A DNA stretch of 5,847 bases from an uncultured Granulicatella sp. (GTDB lineage Bacteria; Bacillota; Bacilli; Lactobacillales; Aerococcaceae), in assembly GCA_938017885.1 (NCBI GenBank), contig CALIJD010000250.1, forward strand, positions 1-5,847. Direction: 5' to 3'. A program made the translations under genes and the position numbers. Shown piece after piece: positions 1 to 5,685 of this stretch. Position 1 is the first letter of the stretch; every line of letters starts with the position of its first letter. Below the pieces are notes generated by a model, which was given only the letters and a program-made list of their open reading frames with translations, searched no databases and had not been told where the DNA came from.

Positions 1-21
1 TTGTAAATTTTGAAAATCGTA

Positions 22-50
22 TTGAAAAATATTTAAATCAGCCGTATAAT
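22..50 (+). promoter_or_regulatory. Sigma-A type promoter of the ABC importer operon
   Basis: TTGAAA at 22-27 and TATAAT at 45-50 are separated by exactly 17 bases, which is close to the vegetative sigma-A consensus with ideal spacing. Transcription would start near 57, leaving a leader of about 25 bases before the first ATG. That is too short for a riboswitch or attenuator inside this window. An 8-base palindrome, ATTTAAAT (31-38), sits in the spacer but is probably just AT-rich sequence. No convincing operator is visible. The assignment rests on motif and spacing only. Confidence 0.8.
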
Positions 51-81
51 ATAAGTCTAAAAACGAACAAGGATATGTGTT

Positions 82-918
82 ATGAAGAAGAACGTTCGAT
101 ATACGTTGCTCTTTCCTGGGATTGTTCTATTGTGCTTTTTCTTAGTCCTTCCGTTAATAAGTAGTTTACTTCCAACGGTATTTCCAGAAAGCAGTTTTTC
201 TCTGCAACTGTATATTGATTTTTTCAAAGATTCCTATTTTATGGCGGTGTTAGGACGTACGCTTAGTATTTCCTTGATCGTTACTATTTTTTGTGCGGTT
301 TTGGGCTTGCCTGCAGCGTACGTCATTTCTGGAGTATCGAAGAAATGGAGAGGAATTCTGATTGCCCTAACGCTATTTCCATTATTAACGAACTCTGTTA
401 TTCGAAGCTTTGCCTGGATTACGATTCTTGGTAAAAACGGAGTTATTAATAATCTACTTATGATGTTTGGCGTAATTAACGAGCCATTGTCTCTTTTATA
501 TACAGACTTTTCGATTATTATCGGTTCGGTTTATTTATTTTTACCAACGATGATTATGACACTTGTAGGTGTTTTGGAAAATATTGATGATGACCTGCTA
601 GAAGCGGCAGCAACTCTTGGATTGAGTCCGTTAAAAGGCTTTTTCAAGATTATCTTGCCACTGTCGCTACCGGGAATGATTGTCGGAAGTATCCTCGTAT
701 TTACAGGGACGCTTACTGCTTATACAACACCACAATTATTAGGTGGAAATAAAAAAATGATGCTAGCAACATTGCTATACCAACGTGCGACAACACTTGG
801 GGATTGGACGAGTGCAAGTGTGATTGCACTTGTAATGATTGTGATTACATTTGCTGTGATGAAGACGTTGAATCTATTAGCGAAATCTATGGATAAGCGA
901 GGTGGAGACATTGCGTAA
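82..918 (+). CDS. ABC transporter permease, polyamine/opine/iron type (PotB-like)
   Basis: This is an inner-membrane subunit of a binding-protein-dependent importer and would form one half of the translocation pore. The 278-residue protein shows about six hydrophobic segments (roughly 8-30, 58-83, 91-117, 142-165, 194-217 and 244-267). Between the fourth and fifth lies the EAA loop that docks on the ATPase: E174-A-A-A-T-L-G180, followed by the conserved I-L-P at 191-193. Length and topology match PotB/PhnU/FbpB-type permeases. The ATG at 82 is preceded by AAGGA at 69-73, eight bases away. It is the first gene of a four-gene operon, and its last codons overlap the start of the second permease gene, so the two are probably translationally coupled to give equal amounts. 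The family is clear, but the substrate is not: polyamine, phosphonate and iron permeases look alike at this level. Confidence 0.93.
   Translation: MKKNVRYTLLFPGIVLLCFFLVLPLISSLLPTVFPESSFSLQLYIDFFKDSYFMAVLGRTLSISLIVTIFCAVLGLPAAYVISGVSKKWRGILIALTLFPLLTNSVIRSFAWITILGKNGVINNLLMMFGVINEPLSLLYTDFSIIIGSVYLFLPTMIMTLVGVLENIDDDLLEAAATLGLSPLKGFFKIILPLSLPGMIVGSILVFTGTLTAYTTPQLLGGNKKMMLATLLYQRATTLGDWTSASVIALVMIVITFAVMKTLNLLAKSMDKRGGDIA
899..904 (+). promoter_or_regulatory. Ribosome binding site that decides the TTG start of the second permease
   Basis: GAGGTG at 899-904, inside the end of the upstream permease gene, matches the core of the AAGGAGGTGA anti-SD complement. It stands six bases before the TTG at 911. 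The rival GTG at 902 lies inside this motif and has only weak purine-rich sequence before it, so TTG 911 is preferred. Confidence 0.65.
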
Positions 919-1690
919 AAATAAATTACTAACTATGATTGCGACTGTTGTCTTCTTATTCCTATTCTTACCACTCGTGATTATCGTGATTACATCCTTT
1001 GGAACAGAAGCGATTATTACTTTCCCGATAAAAGGATTCACAATTGACTGGTATATTATGGCGCTCACATCAAAAGCCTTCATGTCGAGCTTACAGCTGA
1101 GCTTATTAGTGGGTGTTGTAGCCACACTCCTTGCATTAGTCATTGGAGTACCAGCAGCGTATGTATTATCAAGAGATCAATTTAAAGGGAAGAAATTAAT
1201 GAAAGATTTCTTCTTATCACCAACAATGATTCCAGGGATTGTCGTAGGGTATTCCTTGTATCAAATGATTGTTGTGAGTTTTAAATTCCCAATTCTACCT
1301 GGACTACTCATTGGTCACTTCCTTATCAGTATTCCATATGTGATTCGTGTAGTGGGTTCGAGTATGGAACAAGTGGATGTTTCGATGGAGGAAGCCGCTT
1401 GGACGCTTGGATGTACGAAGAAGAGAGCTTTTGCGACGGTACTCTTACCGAATATCACTTCAGGAATTTTCGCGGCGTTTATGCTAGCTTTCGTCAACTC
1501 GTTCAATAACGTTCCAGTATCGATGTTTTTATCTGGTCCAGGAGTGACCATGCTTCCAACGACTTTATTAAGTTATATGGAATTCAACTACGATCCATCT
1601 GTTTCAGCATTATCAGTAATTTTAATGTTTGTAACGATGGGGATTATGATTGCGATTGAAAAAACGTTGGGCTTAGCTTCCATTTCATAA
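911..1690 (+). CDS. ABC transporter permease, polyamine/opine/iron type (PotC-like)
   Basis: This is the second membrane subunit, which would pair with the upstream permease to form the heterodimeric channel. From the TTG at 911 the protein has 259 residues with about six hydrophobic segments (roughly 9-31, 62-88, 98-122, 130-154, 181-206 and 231-254). A clear EAA loop, E161-A-A-W-T-L-G167 with L-L-P at 178-180, binds the ATPase. The N-terminus MRKNKLL followed directly by a membrane helix is typical of PotC-like proteins and supports this start. A GTG at 902 would add three residues but overlaps the ribosome binding site. The gene overlaps the first permease by 8 bases. Its stop codon TAA (1688-1690) is embedded in the ribosome binding site of the ATPase gene, so the operon is very compact. 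Substrate specificity cannot be inferred from this subunit. Confidence 0.92.
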   Translation: MRKNKLLTMIATVVFLFLFLPLVIIVITSFGTEAIITFPIKGFTIDWYIMALTSKAFMSSLQLSLLVGVVATLLALVIGVPAAYVLSRDQFKGKKLMKDFFLSPTMIPGIVVGYSLYQMIVVSFKFPILPGLLIGHFLISIPYVIRVVGSSMEQVDVSMEEAAWTLGCTKKRAFATVLLPNITSGIFAAFMLAFVNSFNNVPVSMFLSGPGVTMLPTTLLSYMEFNYDPSVSALSVILMFVTMGIMIAIEKTLGLASIS

Positions 1691-1700
1691 GGAGAAAGAT

Positions 1701-2723
1701 ATGTCATTTGTAAAATTAACAGATGTAAATATGATTTATGATAATAAACATCATATTTTAAAAGATTTGAATTTATCGATTGAAAAAGGGGAATTGGTTT
1801 CCTTACTTGGTCCAAGTGGTTGTGGAAAAACAACAACGCTTCGTATTGTAGCAGGGCTCCTCAATCAAAACAGTGGAACCTTCGAATTAGACGGTGAGGA
1901 TATGACAAAAGTGCCTGTCCATCACCGACAATTTGGGATGGTTTTTCAAAGTTACGCATTATTCCCACATTTAACAGTGGTTGAAAATGTAGCGTTCGGA
2001 TTGAAAGTGAGAAAAGAAAGTAAAACAGTGATTGACGAGAAAGTTGCTAAAATGCTTGAAGTGTGCGGATTAGCAGAACTTGGAGATCGCTATCCAAAAC
2101 AGCTTTCAGGGGGACAAAGACAACGGGTGGCCCTTGCCAGAGCGCTTGTCATTGAACCAAAACTCTTATTACTCGACGAACCGTTAAGTAACTTGGATGC
2201 CAAACTTAGACTTCAAATGCGTCTAGAAATCAAACGCATCCAGCAACAATTCAAGATTACGACTTTATTCGTCACACACGATCAAGAGGAATGTTTCTCA
2301 ATTTCGGATAAGGTAGCCGTTATGAATAATGGGATTATCGAACAATACGGTACTCCTGAAGAAATCTATCAACATCCAACCACAGAGTTTGTTGCTCGCT
2401 TTATTGGATTTGAGAATTTCATCAAAGGAACAGTTCAAGAAAATCACACTGTTCAATTACCGAATGGAGTCGTTCTAGAAACGATGGAACATACCAAGGA
2501 AGGCGGTGTGATGGTCACGATTCGTCCAGACCATATCGAACTCTTAAACGAGGGCGATGGAGTTCTTCCAGGTGAAATTTTAGTAAGAACCTTCATCGGA
2601 AAAGCGTATCAGTATGAAGTGAAAACAGAAATGGGAGTTCTTCTTGTGAATAATCCATCCGTTTTAGAAGTAGGAAGCCAAGTATCCCTATCTTTCCCTA
2701 AAGATCATGTCATTGTGTTATAA
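1701..2723 (+). CDS. ABC transporter ATP-binding protein (PotA-like)
   Basis: This cytoplasmic ATPase would power the importer as a homodimer docked on both permeases. All nucleotide-binding motifs are intact in the 340-residue product: Walker A GPSGCGKT (37-44), the Q-loop with Q83 in VFQSYALFPH, signature LSGGQRQR (135-142), Walker B LLLLDE (155-160), D-loop SNLD (163-166) and switch histidine H193 in FVTHDQEE. The nucleotide-binding domain ends near 235 with the FIGFEN sequence typical of the polyamine/iron/phosphonate ATPases. A C-terminal TOBE-like regulatory domain follows (about 236-340, with IRPDHIEL at 274-281). The ATG at 1701 has AAGGAG at 1689-1694, six bases upstream. It lies third in the operon, 10 bases after the second permease. 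The ATPase role is certain; the name of the imported compound is not. Confidence 0.95.
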   Translation: MSFVKLTDVNMIYDNKHHILKDLNLSIEKGELVSLLGPSGCGKTTTLRIVAGLLNQNSGTFELDGEDMTKVPVHHRQFGMVFQSYALFPHLTVVENVAFGLKVRKESKTVIDEKVAKMLEVCGLAELGDRYPKQLSGGQRQRVALARALVIEPKLLLLDEPLSNLDAKLRLQMRLEIKRIQQQFKITTLFVTHDQEECFSISDKVAVMNNGIIEQYGTPEEIYQHPTTEFVARFIGFENFIKGTVQENHTVQLPNGVVLETMEHTKEGGVMVTIRPDHIELLNEGDGVLPGEILVRTFIGKAYQYEVKTEMGVLLVNNPSVLEVGSQVSLSFPKDHVIVL

Positions 2724-2749
2724 AATAAAAAATTAAGGAGTGTACACAC

Positions 2750-3835
2750 ATGAAAAAATCAATTGTAGGACTTGCGGTAGCATCGTTATTAGTATTAGCA
2801 GGGTGTGGAAATAGCCAAGCAAATTTACCAAAGAATGATGCAACAACAACAGGAGGAGAGGCTTCAAAAGGAGCTTCTACAGAATTAGTTGTTTCAACAT
2901 TTGGATTAAGCCAAGATATTGTAGAGCGTGATATTATTAAACCTTTTGAAGAGGCGAATGGTGTTAAAGTGACTTTAGAAGTCGGTAATGCTTCTGAACG
3001 TTTAACAAAAGTTCAAAGTGGTGGAAGTAACATTGACGTTATCGAATTATCGCAATCAGGTTCTACAAAAGGAACAACAGAAGGATTATTTGAAACGGTG
3101 ACTGAAAAAGAAATTCCAAATCTTGCTTTATTAACAGATGGGGCTAAAGAAGTGTTCCAAAACGGTGGAGGAATTCCATTCTCTATTAACAGTATTGCGA
3201 TTGTTTACGATAAAGAAAAATTAGGTCGTGAAATTAAAGACTGGAGCGACTTATGGTCAGAAGATTTAAAAGGAAAAATCGCCATTCCTGATATCACAAC
3301 AACAGGTGGTCCATTATTCTTATCTATAGCTGCTGATAAAGGCGGAAAAGCCCTCAAAGATGATAGAGGGGAAGCTGCTTTCAAAGCACTTGAAGAATTA
3401 AAACCAAATATTGTTAAAACATATTCTAAATCAAGTGACTTAGCAAATATGTTCCAAGCAGGGGAAGTAACAGTTGCAGTTGTCGTAGACTTTGCTATTC
3501 CTACTGTGAAAAAAGCAAATGGGAATGTGGTATCTGTCGTTCCTGAATCTGGAACGTATGCAAACTACAACACAGTGAATATCGTTAAAGATGCGAAAAA
3601 CAAAGAAAATGCCTACAAATATGTAAATTACCGTATTGGAACTGAAAATCAAACTGTGAAAGCTAAATCATTGAGTGAAGCTCCAGTTAATAAAGATGTA
3701 AAATTAGCAGATAACGAAGTGAAAACAATGACTTATGGTGATGTTGCAAAACGTGCGAAAACAGTTGATTTCAAACTTGTAAATGAAAACCTTAAAGCTT
3801 GGATTGACCAATGGAATAAAATCTTGAACCAATAA
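2750..3835 (+). CDS. ABC transporter substrate-binding lipoprotein (PotD/spermidine-putrescine-like family)
   Basis: This extracellular, membrane-anchored receptor would deliver substrate to the importer. The 361-residue precursor starts with a lysine-bearing signal peptide and a hydrophobic core, ending in lipobox L16-A-G-C19. Cleavage would leave C19 for lipid attachment. A low-complexity Ser/Thr/Gly/Lys/Asn linker (about 20-45) tethers the folded domain. The mature part has the two-lobe type II binding-protein pattern: ELVVSTFG at 45-52, DIIKPFEE at 61-68, IDVIEL at 95-100, the hinge-region stretch DWSDLWSEDLKGKIAIPD (164-181) followed by ITTTGGP (182-188), and AGEVTVAVV (237-245) in the second lobe. 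These patterns fit the extracellular solute-binding proteins often labelled spermidine/putrescine-binding, but the label does not establish the ligand. AAGGAG at 2735-2740 lies nine bases before the ATG. It is the last gene of the operon, 26 bases behind the ATPase gene, with a terminator downstream. Confidence 0.93.
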   Translation: MKKSIVGLAVASLLVLAGCGNSQANLPKNDATTTGGEASKGASTELVVSTFGLSQDIVERDIIKPFEEANGVKVTLEVGNASERLTKVQSGGSNIDVIELSQSGSTKGTTEGLFETVTEKEIPNLALLTDGAKEVFQNGGGIPFSINSIAIVYDKEKLGREIKDWSDLWSEDLKGKIAIPDITTTGGPLFLSIAADKGGKALKDDRGEAAFKALEELKPNIVKTYSKSSDLANMFQAGEVTVAVVVDFAIPTVKKANGNVVSVVPESGTYANYNTVNIVKDAKNKENAYKYVNYRIGTENQTVKAKSLSEAPVNKDVKLADNEVKTMTYGDVAKRAKTVDFKLVNENLKAWIDQWNKILNQ

Positions 3836-3880
3836 TAGGATTTTGAATTTTATTTAAGGACATATCAGAATAAAGAGTAG

Positions 3881-3924
3881 ACGAAGCCGCTAGAGAGTTG
3901 TTAGACTGGCGGCTTTGTTCTTCT
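3881..3924 (+). terminator. Rho-independent terminator of the ABC importer operon
   Basis: AAGCCGCTAG (3884-3893) pairs with CTGGCGGCTT (3906-3915), with one G-U pair and a 12-base loop. The outer bases ACG at 3881-3883 can extend the helix to about 13 pairs with 3916-3918. A moderately U-rich run, TTGTTCTTCT (3915-3924), follows. The position, 45 bases after the last stop codon of the operon, fits an intrinsic terminator that separates the transporter from the amidohydrolase. The U tract is interrupted, so some readthrough is possible. Confidence 0.75.
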
Positions 3925-3939
3925 AAATTCGAGTGTTGA

Positions 3940-3968
3940 TTGTTCTTATAATGAAATTCAATTACAAT
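3940..3968 (+). promoter_or_regulatory. Probable promoter of the amidohydrolase gene
   Basis: There are two overlapping candidates in the short gap after the terminator. TTGTTC (3940-3945) and TACAAT (3963-3968) have a 17-base spacer. Alternatively, a perfect TATAAT at 3947-3952 stands without a good -35 box at the right distance (TAAATT at 3924-3929 is poor). Either would give a short leader ending at the ribosome binding site near 3981-3988. A promoter here is expected because a terminator lies upstream; which box is used is uncertain. Confidence 0.45.
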
Positions 3969-3980
3969 AAAATAGACAGG

Positions 3981-3988
3981 AAAGGGAG
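3981..3988 (+). promoter_or_regulatory. Ribosome binding site that decides the ATG start of the amidohydrolase
   Basis: AAAGGGAG at 3981-3988 is purine-rich and resembles the Shine-Dalgarno sequence. It lies eight bases before the ATG at 3997. An in-frame GTG at 3988 overlaps its last base, so initiation at that GTG would leave no normally spaced site other than a weaker AGGA at 3978-3981. The ATG is therefore chosen. Confidence 0.6.
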
Positions 3989-3996
3989 TGGCAGTA

Positions 3997-5331
3997 ATGA
4001 GAGACGGTTATAAAAATGCATGGATTTTAACGATGGATGATGCCTTTACAGAGTACCGAAGTGGGTACTTAGTGATTGAGGAGCATTCAATTGTTGACGT
4101 TGGTGCGATGGATCAATTTGAGGAGAGTAAGGCAGACCAGTGGATAGATGCGCATGGTGGAATCCTGCTTCCTGGATTCGTGAACGCTCATACGCATTGC
4201 GGGATGATTCCGTTTCGTTCATTAGGAGACGATTGCCCAGATCGCCTCAGACGCTTCCTATTTCCATTAGAACAAGAAGTAGTTGACGAACCGTTAATCG
4301 CTAAAAGCACGTCCTATGCGATTGCAGAGATGCAACTAGCAGGAGTGACTGCGATGTGTGATATGTATTATTTTGAAGATGCCGTTGCCAAAGTCGCAAA
4401 AGAAATGAAGATGCGTTCTCTCGTAGGCGAAACGATTATCGATATGAAGACGCCCGATAGCAGGAATACTGATGATGCCCTAGCATACACCCAAGCATTT
4501 GTTGATAAATGGAAAACAGACGAACTCGTACATCCATTAATTGCCCCTCATGCTCCGAATACAAATACTGAAGAAGTGATGAGAGCGATTCTTGAGTTTG
4601 CTAAAGAAAACCAAGTTCCTATTACGCTTCATGTCTCTGAGATGACGTACGAGATGGATTATTTCCAAAAAACCTACAACCAAACACCCATCGAATTTTT
4701 AGAATCGCTTGGATTTTTCGAAGTGCCAGTCATTTTAGCGCACGGTATCCTCATGACAGAATCCGATATCGAAATTTTGGCGAAGTATCCAACCGTCAGC
4801 GTCGTTCATTGCATCGGCGCGAATACGAAGTCTGCAAAAGGAGTCGCACCAATTCGCAGTTTACTAGACCATGGAGTGACGGTTGGACTAGGAACGGACG
4901 GCCCAAGTAGTGGTAATACACTGGATTTATTCACTCAAATGCGAATGGTAGCTAATTTCCATAAAACGCATCTGAAGGATCGTAGTGCGTTTCCTGCAAA
5001 AGAAATTGTGGCGCTGGCGACAAAAGGTGGAGCAAAAGCACTTGGGCTTGATGAGAAAGTTGGCACACTCGAAATAGGCAAGAAAGCAGATATAGTGCTT
5101 GTCGAAACGTCCTCAGTGAATATGTTTCCTGTGCATGATGCGTATGCCGCCTTGGTGTATTCTGCCAATGCCTCTAATGTCCAAGATGTATGGATTAATG
5201 GGGAAAGAGTCGTGGATAATAAGAAGCTAGTGAACGTAAGTCTAGAAGCACTTAAAAGAGAGTTGAAGGTCGAAATGACAACATTTGAAGAGCGTGCTGT
5301 CGAACTATCGAACCAATTATCATTCAAATAA
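3997..5331 (+). CDS. Metal-dependent amidohydrolase, MTA/SAH deaminase-cytosine deaminase-TrzN type
   Basis: This is a predicted cytoplasmic hydrolase, most likely removing an amino group from, or hydrolysing, a nitrogen heterocycle or related amine. The 444-residue length is normal for the COG0402 group. A small N-terminal beta domain leads to LPGFVNAHTH (58-67) with metal ligands H65 and H67. These are followed by APHAPNT (183-189), H212-V-S-E215 (third metal histidine and the general acid/base glutamate), H249 in LAHGILMTE, and D301 in GLGTDGPSSGN (the aspartate that activates water). The arrangement H, H, H..E, H, D is that of S-adenosylhomocysteine/5-methylthioadenosine deaminases. The C-terminal beta strands return near IGKKADIVLV. 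The segment H271-C-I-G-A-N-T-K278 differs from the usual H-(N/C)-P-x-S-N form, so a specific substrate name would be overcalling. The gene is 161 bases behind the importer operon with its own signals. A three-residue longer GTG start at 3988 is possible. Confidence 0.88.
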   Translation: MRDGYKNAWILTMDDAFTEYRSGYLVIEEHSIVDVGAMDQFEESKADQWIDAHGGILLPGFVNAHTHCGMIPFRSLGDDCPDRLRRFLFPLEQEVVDEPLIAKSTSYAIAEMQLAGVTAMCDMYYFEDAVAKVAKEMKMRSLVGETIIDMKTPDSRNTDDALAYTQAFVDKWKTDELVHPLIAPHAPNTNTEEVMRAILEFAKENQVPITLHVSEMTYEMDYFQKTYNQTPIEFLESLGFFEVPVILAHGILMTESDIEILAKYPTVSVVHCIGANTKSAKGVAPIRSLLDHGVTVGLGTDGPSSGNTLDLFTQMRMVANFHKTHLKDRSAFPAKEIVALATKGGAKALGLDEKVGTLEIGKKADIVLVETSSVNMFPVHDAYAALVYSANASNVQDVWINGERVVDNKKLVNVSLEALKRELKVEMTTFEERAVELSNQLSFK

Positions 5332-5334
5332 AGT

Positions 5335-5410
5335 AAGTACGAAGATTATTTTATGTAGTAGTATAAAAACTTAGATTACCTTCGGTTATCTTCATAATAA
5401 CGACAATAGC
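5335..5410. repeat. Left inverted arm of the palindromic element
   Basis: The arm starts with AAGTACGAAGATTA (5335-5348), identical to the reverse complement of 5672-5685. It also shares TATAAAAAC, AGATTACC and a final 17-base block ATAATAAC(G/A)ACAATAGC with the right arm, separated by small indels; overall about three quarters of positions agree. The arm can also fold on itself: AGATTACC (5373-5380) pairs with GGTTATCT (5384-5391) around a TTC loop with one T-T mismatch. It may therefore act as the first hairpin met by transcripts leaving the amidohydrolase gene. Confidence 0.7.
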
Positions 5411-5415
5411 TGTAC

Positions 5416-5484
5416 CGGGAGTAAGACCAAAGACAAAAAAGGATTCACAGTGTGAATCCTTTTTGCTTTGTAGTCTTACCCCCG
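5416..5484. terminator. Bidirectional terminator-like hairpin
   Basis: AAAAAGGATTCACA (5436-5449) is perfectly complementary to TGTGAATCCTTTTT (5451-5464) about a single central G at 5450. This gives a stem with an A run on the left and a T run on the right, so it can terminate transcription from either strand. Further out, GTAAGAC (5421-5427) pairs with GTCTTAC (5473-5479). CGGG (5416-5419) pairs with CCCG (5481-5484), with a small asymmetric bulge in between. It lies about 105 bases after the amidohydrolase stop and is the best terminator candidate for that gene. Confidence 0.75.
5417..5471. repeat. Direct repeat copy 1, exact 55 bases
   Basis: This segment is identical base for base to 5793-5847, an offset of 376. 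The preceding bases differ (C at 5416, A at 5792), so 55 bases is the full match visible before the window ends. It contains most of the terminator-like hairpin. Copy 1 continues into GTCTTAC (5473-5479), which completes its outer stem. Confidence 0.95.
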
Positions 5485-5488
5485 CAAG

Positions 5489-5538
5489 GCTGATTAGGAT
5501 TAAGCGAATCACGAGTGATGAAGCTTAATGCAATCAGC
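5489..5538. other. Compound perfect-arm hairpin of unknown role
   Basis: Three nested complementary blocks occur in register: GCTGATT (5489-5495) with AATCAGC (5532-5538), ATTAAGC (5499-5505) with GCTTAAT (5523-5529), and ATCAC (5508-5512) with GTGAT (5515-5519). They are separated by small internal loops of two to three bases and end in a CGAG-type loop. Nineteen pairs in 50 bases are unlikely by chance. There is no U tract, so this is not a terminator by itself. It could be an RNA fold or a cruciform/transposase-recognised DNA hairpin. Confidence 0.7.
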
Positions 5539-5571
5539 TACTGCGTCTAACTCTATATTGTTTTTTAAGTA

Positions 5572-5585
5572 AGGAATAAATTCCT
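5572..5585. repeat. Short inverted repeat inside the palindromic element
   Basis: AGGAAT (5572-5577) and ATTCCT (5580-5585) are perfect complements around a two-base centre. GT at 5569-5570 and AC at 5587-5588 could extend the helix past an A-A mismatch. It is small and could be chance in AT-rich sequence. It is listed because it continues the series of hairpins across the element. Confidence 0.4.
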
Positions 5586-5615
5586 AACTCTTGCTAATTC
5601 TCATCGATTACACTC

Positions 5616-5685
5616 GCTATTGTTGTTATTATAGAAACCGAGGTAATCTTTGTTTTTATACATAGAATAATTAATCTTCGTACTT
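5616..5685. repeat. Right inverted arm of the palindromic element
   Basis: This is the reverse-complement partner of 5335-5410. The outermost 14 bases match exactly, and the inner 17-base block (5616-5632) matches with one difference. The middle shows short deletions relative to the left arm. The diverged middle with conserved ends suggests that the terminal parts were the more constrained. The arm contains the minus-strand stop codon (5671-5673) of an upstream open frame. Confidence 0.7.

Larger units (their letters stand above)
5335..5685. mobile_element. MITE-like nested palindromic intergenic element
   Basis: This stretch of about 351 bases begins just after the amidohydrolase stop codon. 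It is bounded by two inverted arms that match with indels (5335-5410 against the reverse complement of 5616-5685). Inside are a terminator-like hairpin (5416-5484), a compound hairpin (5489-5538) and a small hairpin (5572-5585). No reading frame of protein-coding character is seen inside, so it would be non-autonomous if mobile. Flanking bases (5329-5334 and 5686-5691) do not form an obvious target-site duplication. Alternatives are a structured RNA or an old terminator-containing repeat spread by recombination. I do not recognise the family. Confidence 0.5.

Noticed and set aside
59..71. PurR box-like sequence in the leader of the importer operon
   Set aside because: Eleven of 13 positions fit AWWWCCGAACWWT, but most of these are weak A/T positions and the core has ACGAAC in place of CCGAAC. 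The nearest inverted GTTCG (94-98) is in the coding region at the wrong spacing. It is tempting because of the deaminase, but too weak to claim.
902..910. GTG start for the second permease
   Set aside because: It lies inside the GAGGTG ribosome binding site that serves TTG 911. The shorter N-terminus fits the family better.
720..1143. Minus-strand open frames at 720-911 and 877-1143
   Set aside because: They lie wholly within the well-supported permease genes and show no recognisable domain or good ribosome binding site. They are shadows of hydrophobic coding sequence.
1315..1836. Minus-strand open frames at 1315-1551 and 1588-1836
   Set aside because: They are antisense to the second permease and the ATPase, whose motifs are intact, and their translations look random.
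3440..3652. Minus-strand open frame of 70 codons
   Set aside because: It is antisense to the receptor gene, and its composition (many Ile, Phe, Cys, His) is what reversed coding sequence gives.
3988..3996. GTG start for the amidohydrolase
   Set aside because: It overlaps the AAAGGGAG site that is well spaced for the ATG at 3997.
4935..5327. Minus-strand open frame of 130 codons
   Set aside because: It is fully antisense to the 3' half of the amidohydrolase, which has all active-site motifs. The Ser/Thr-rich translation is a typical shadow.
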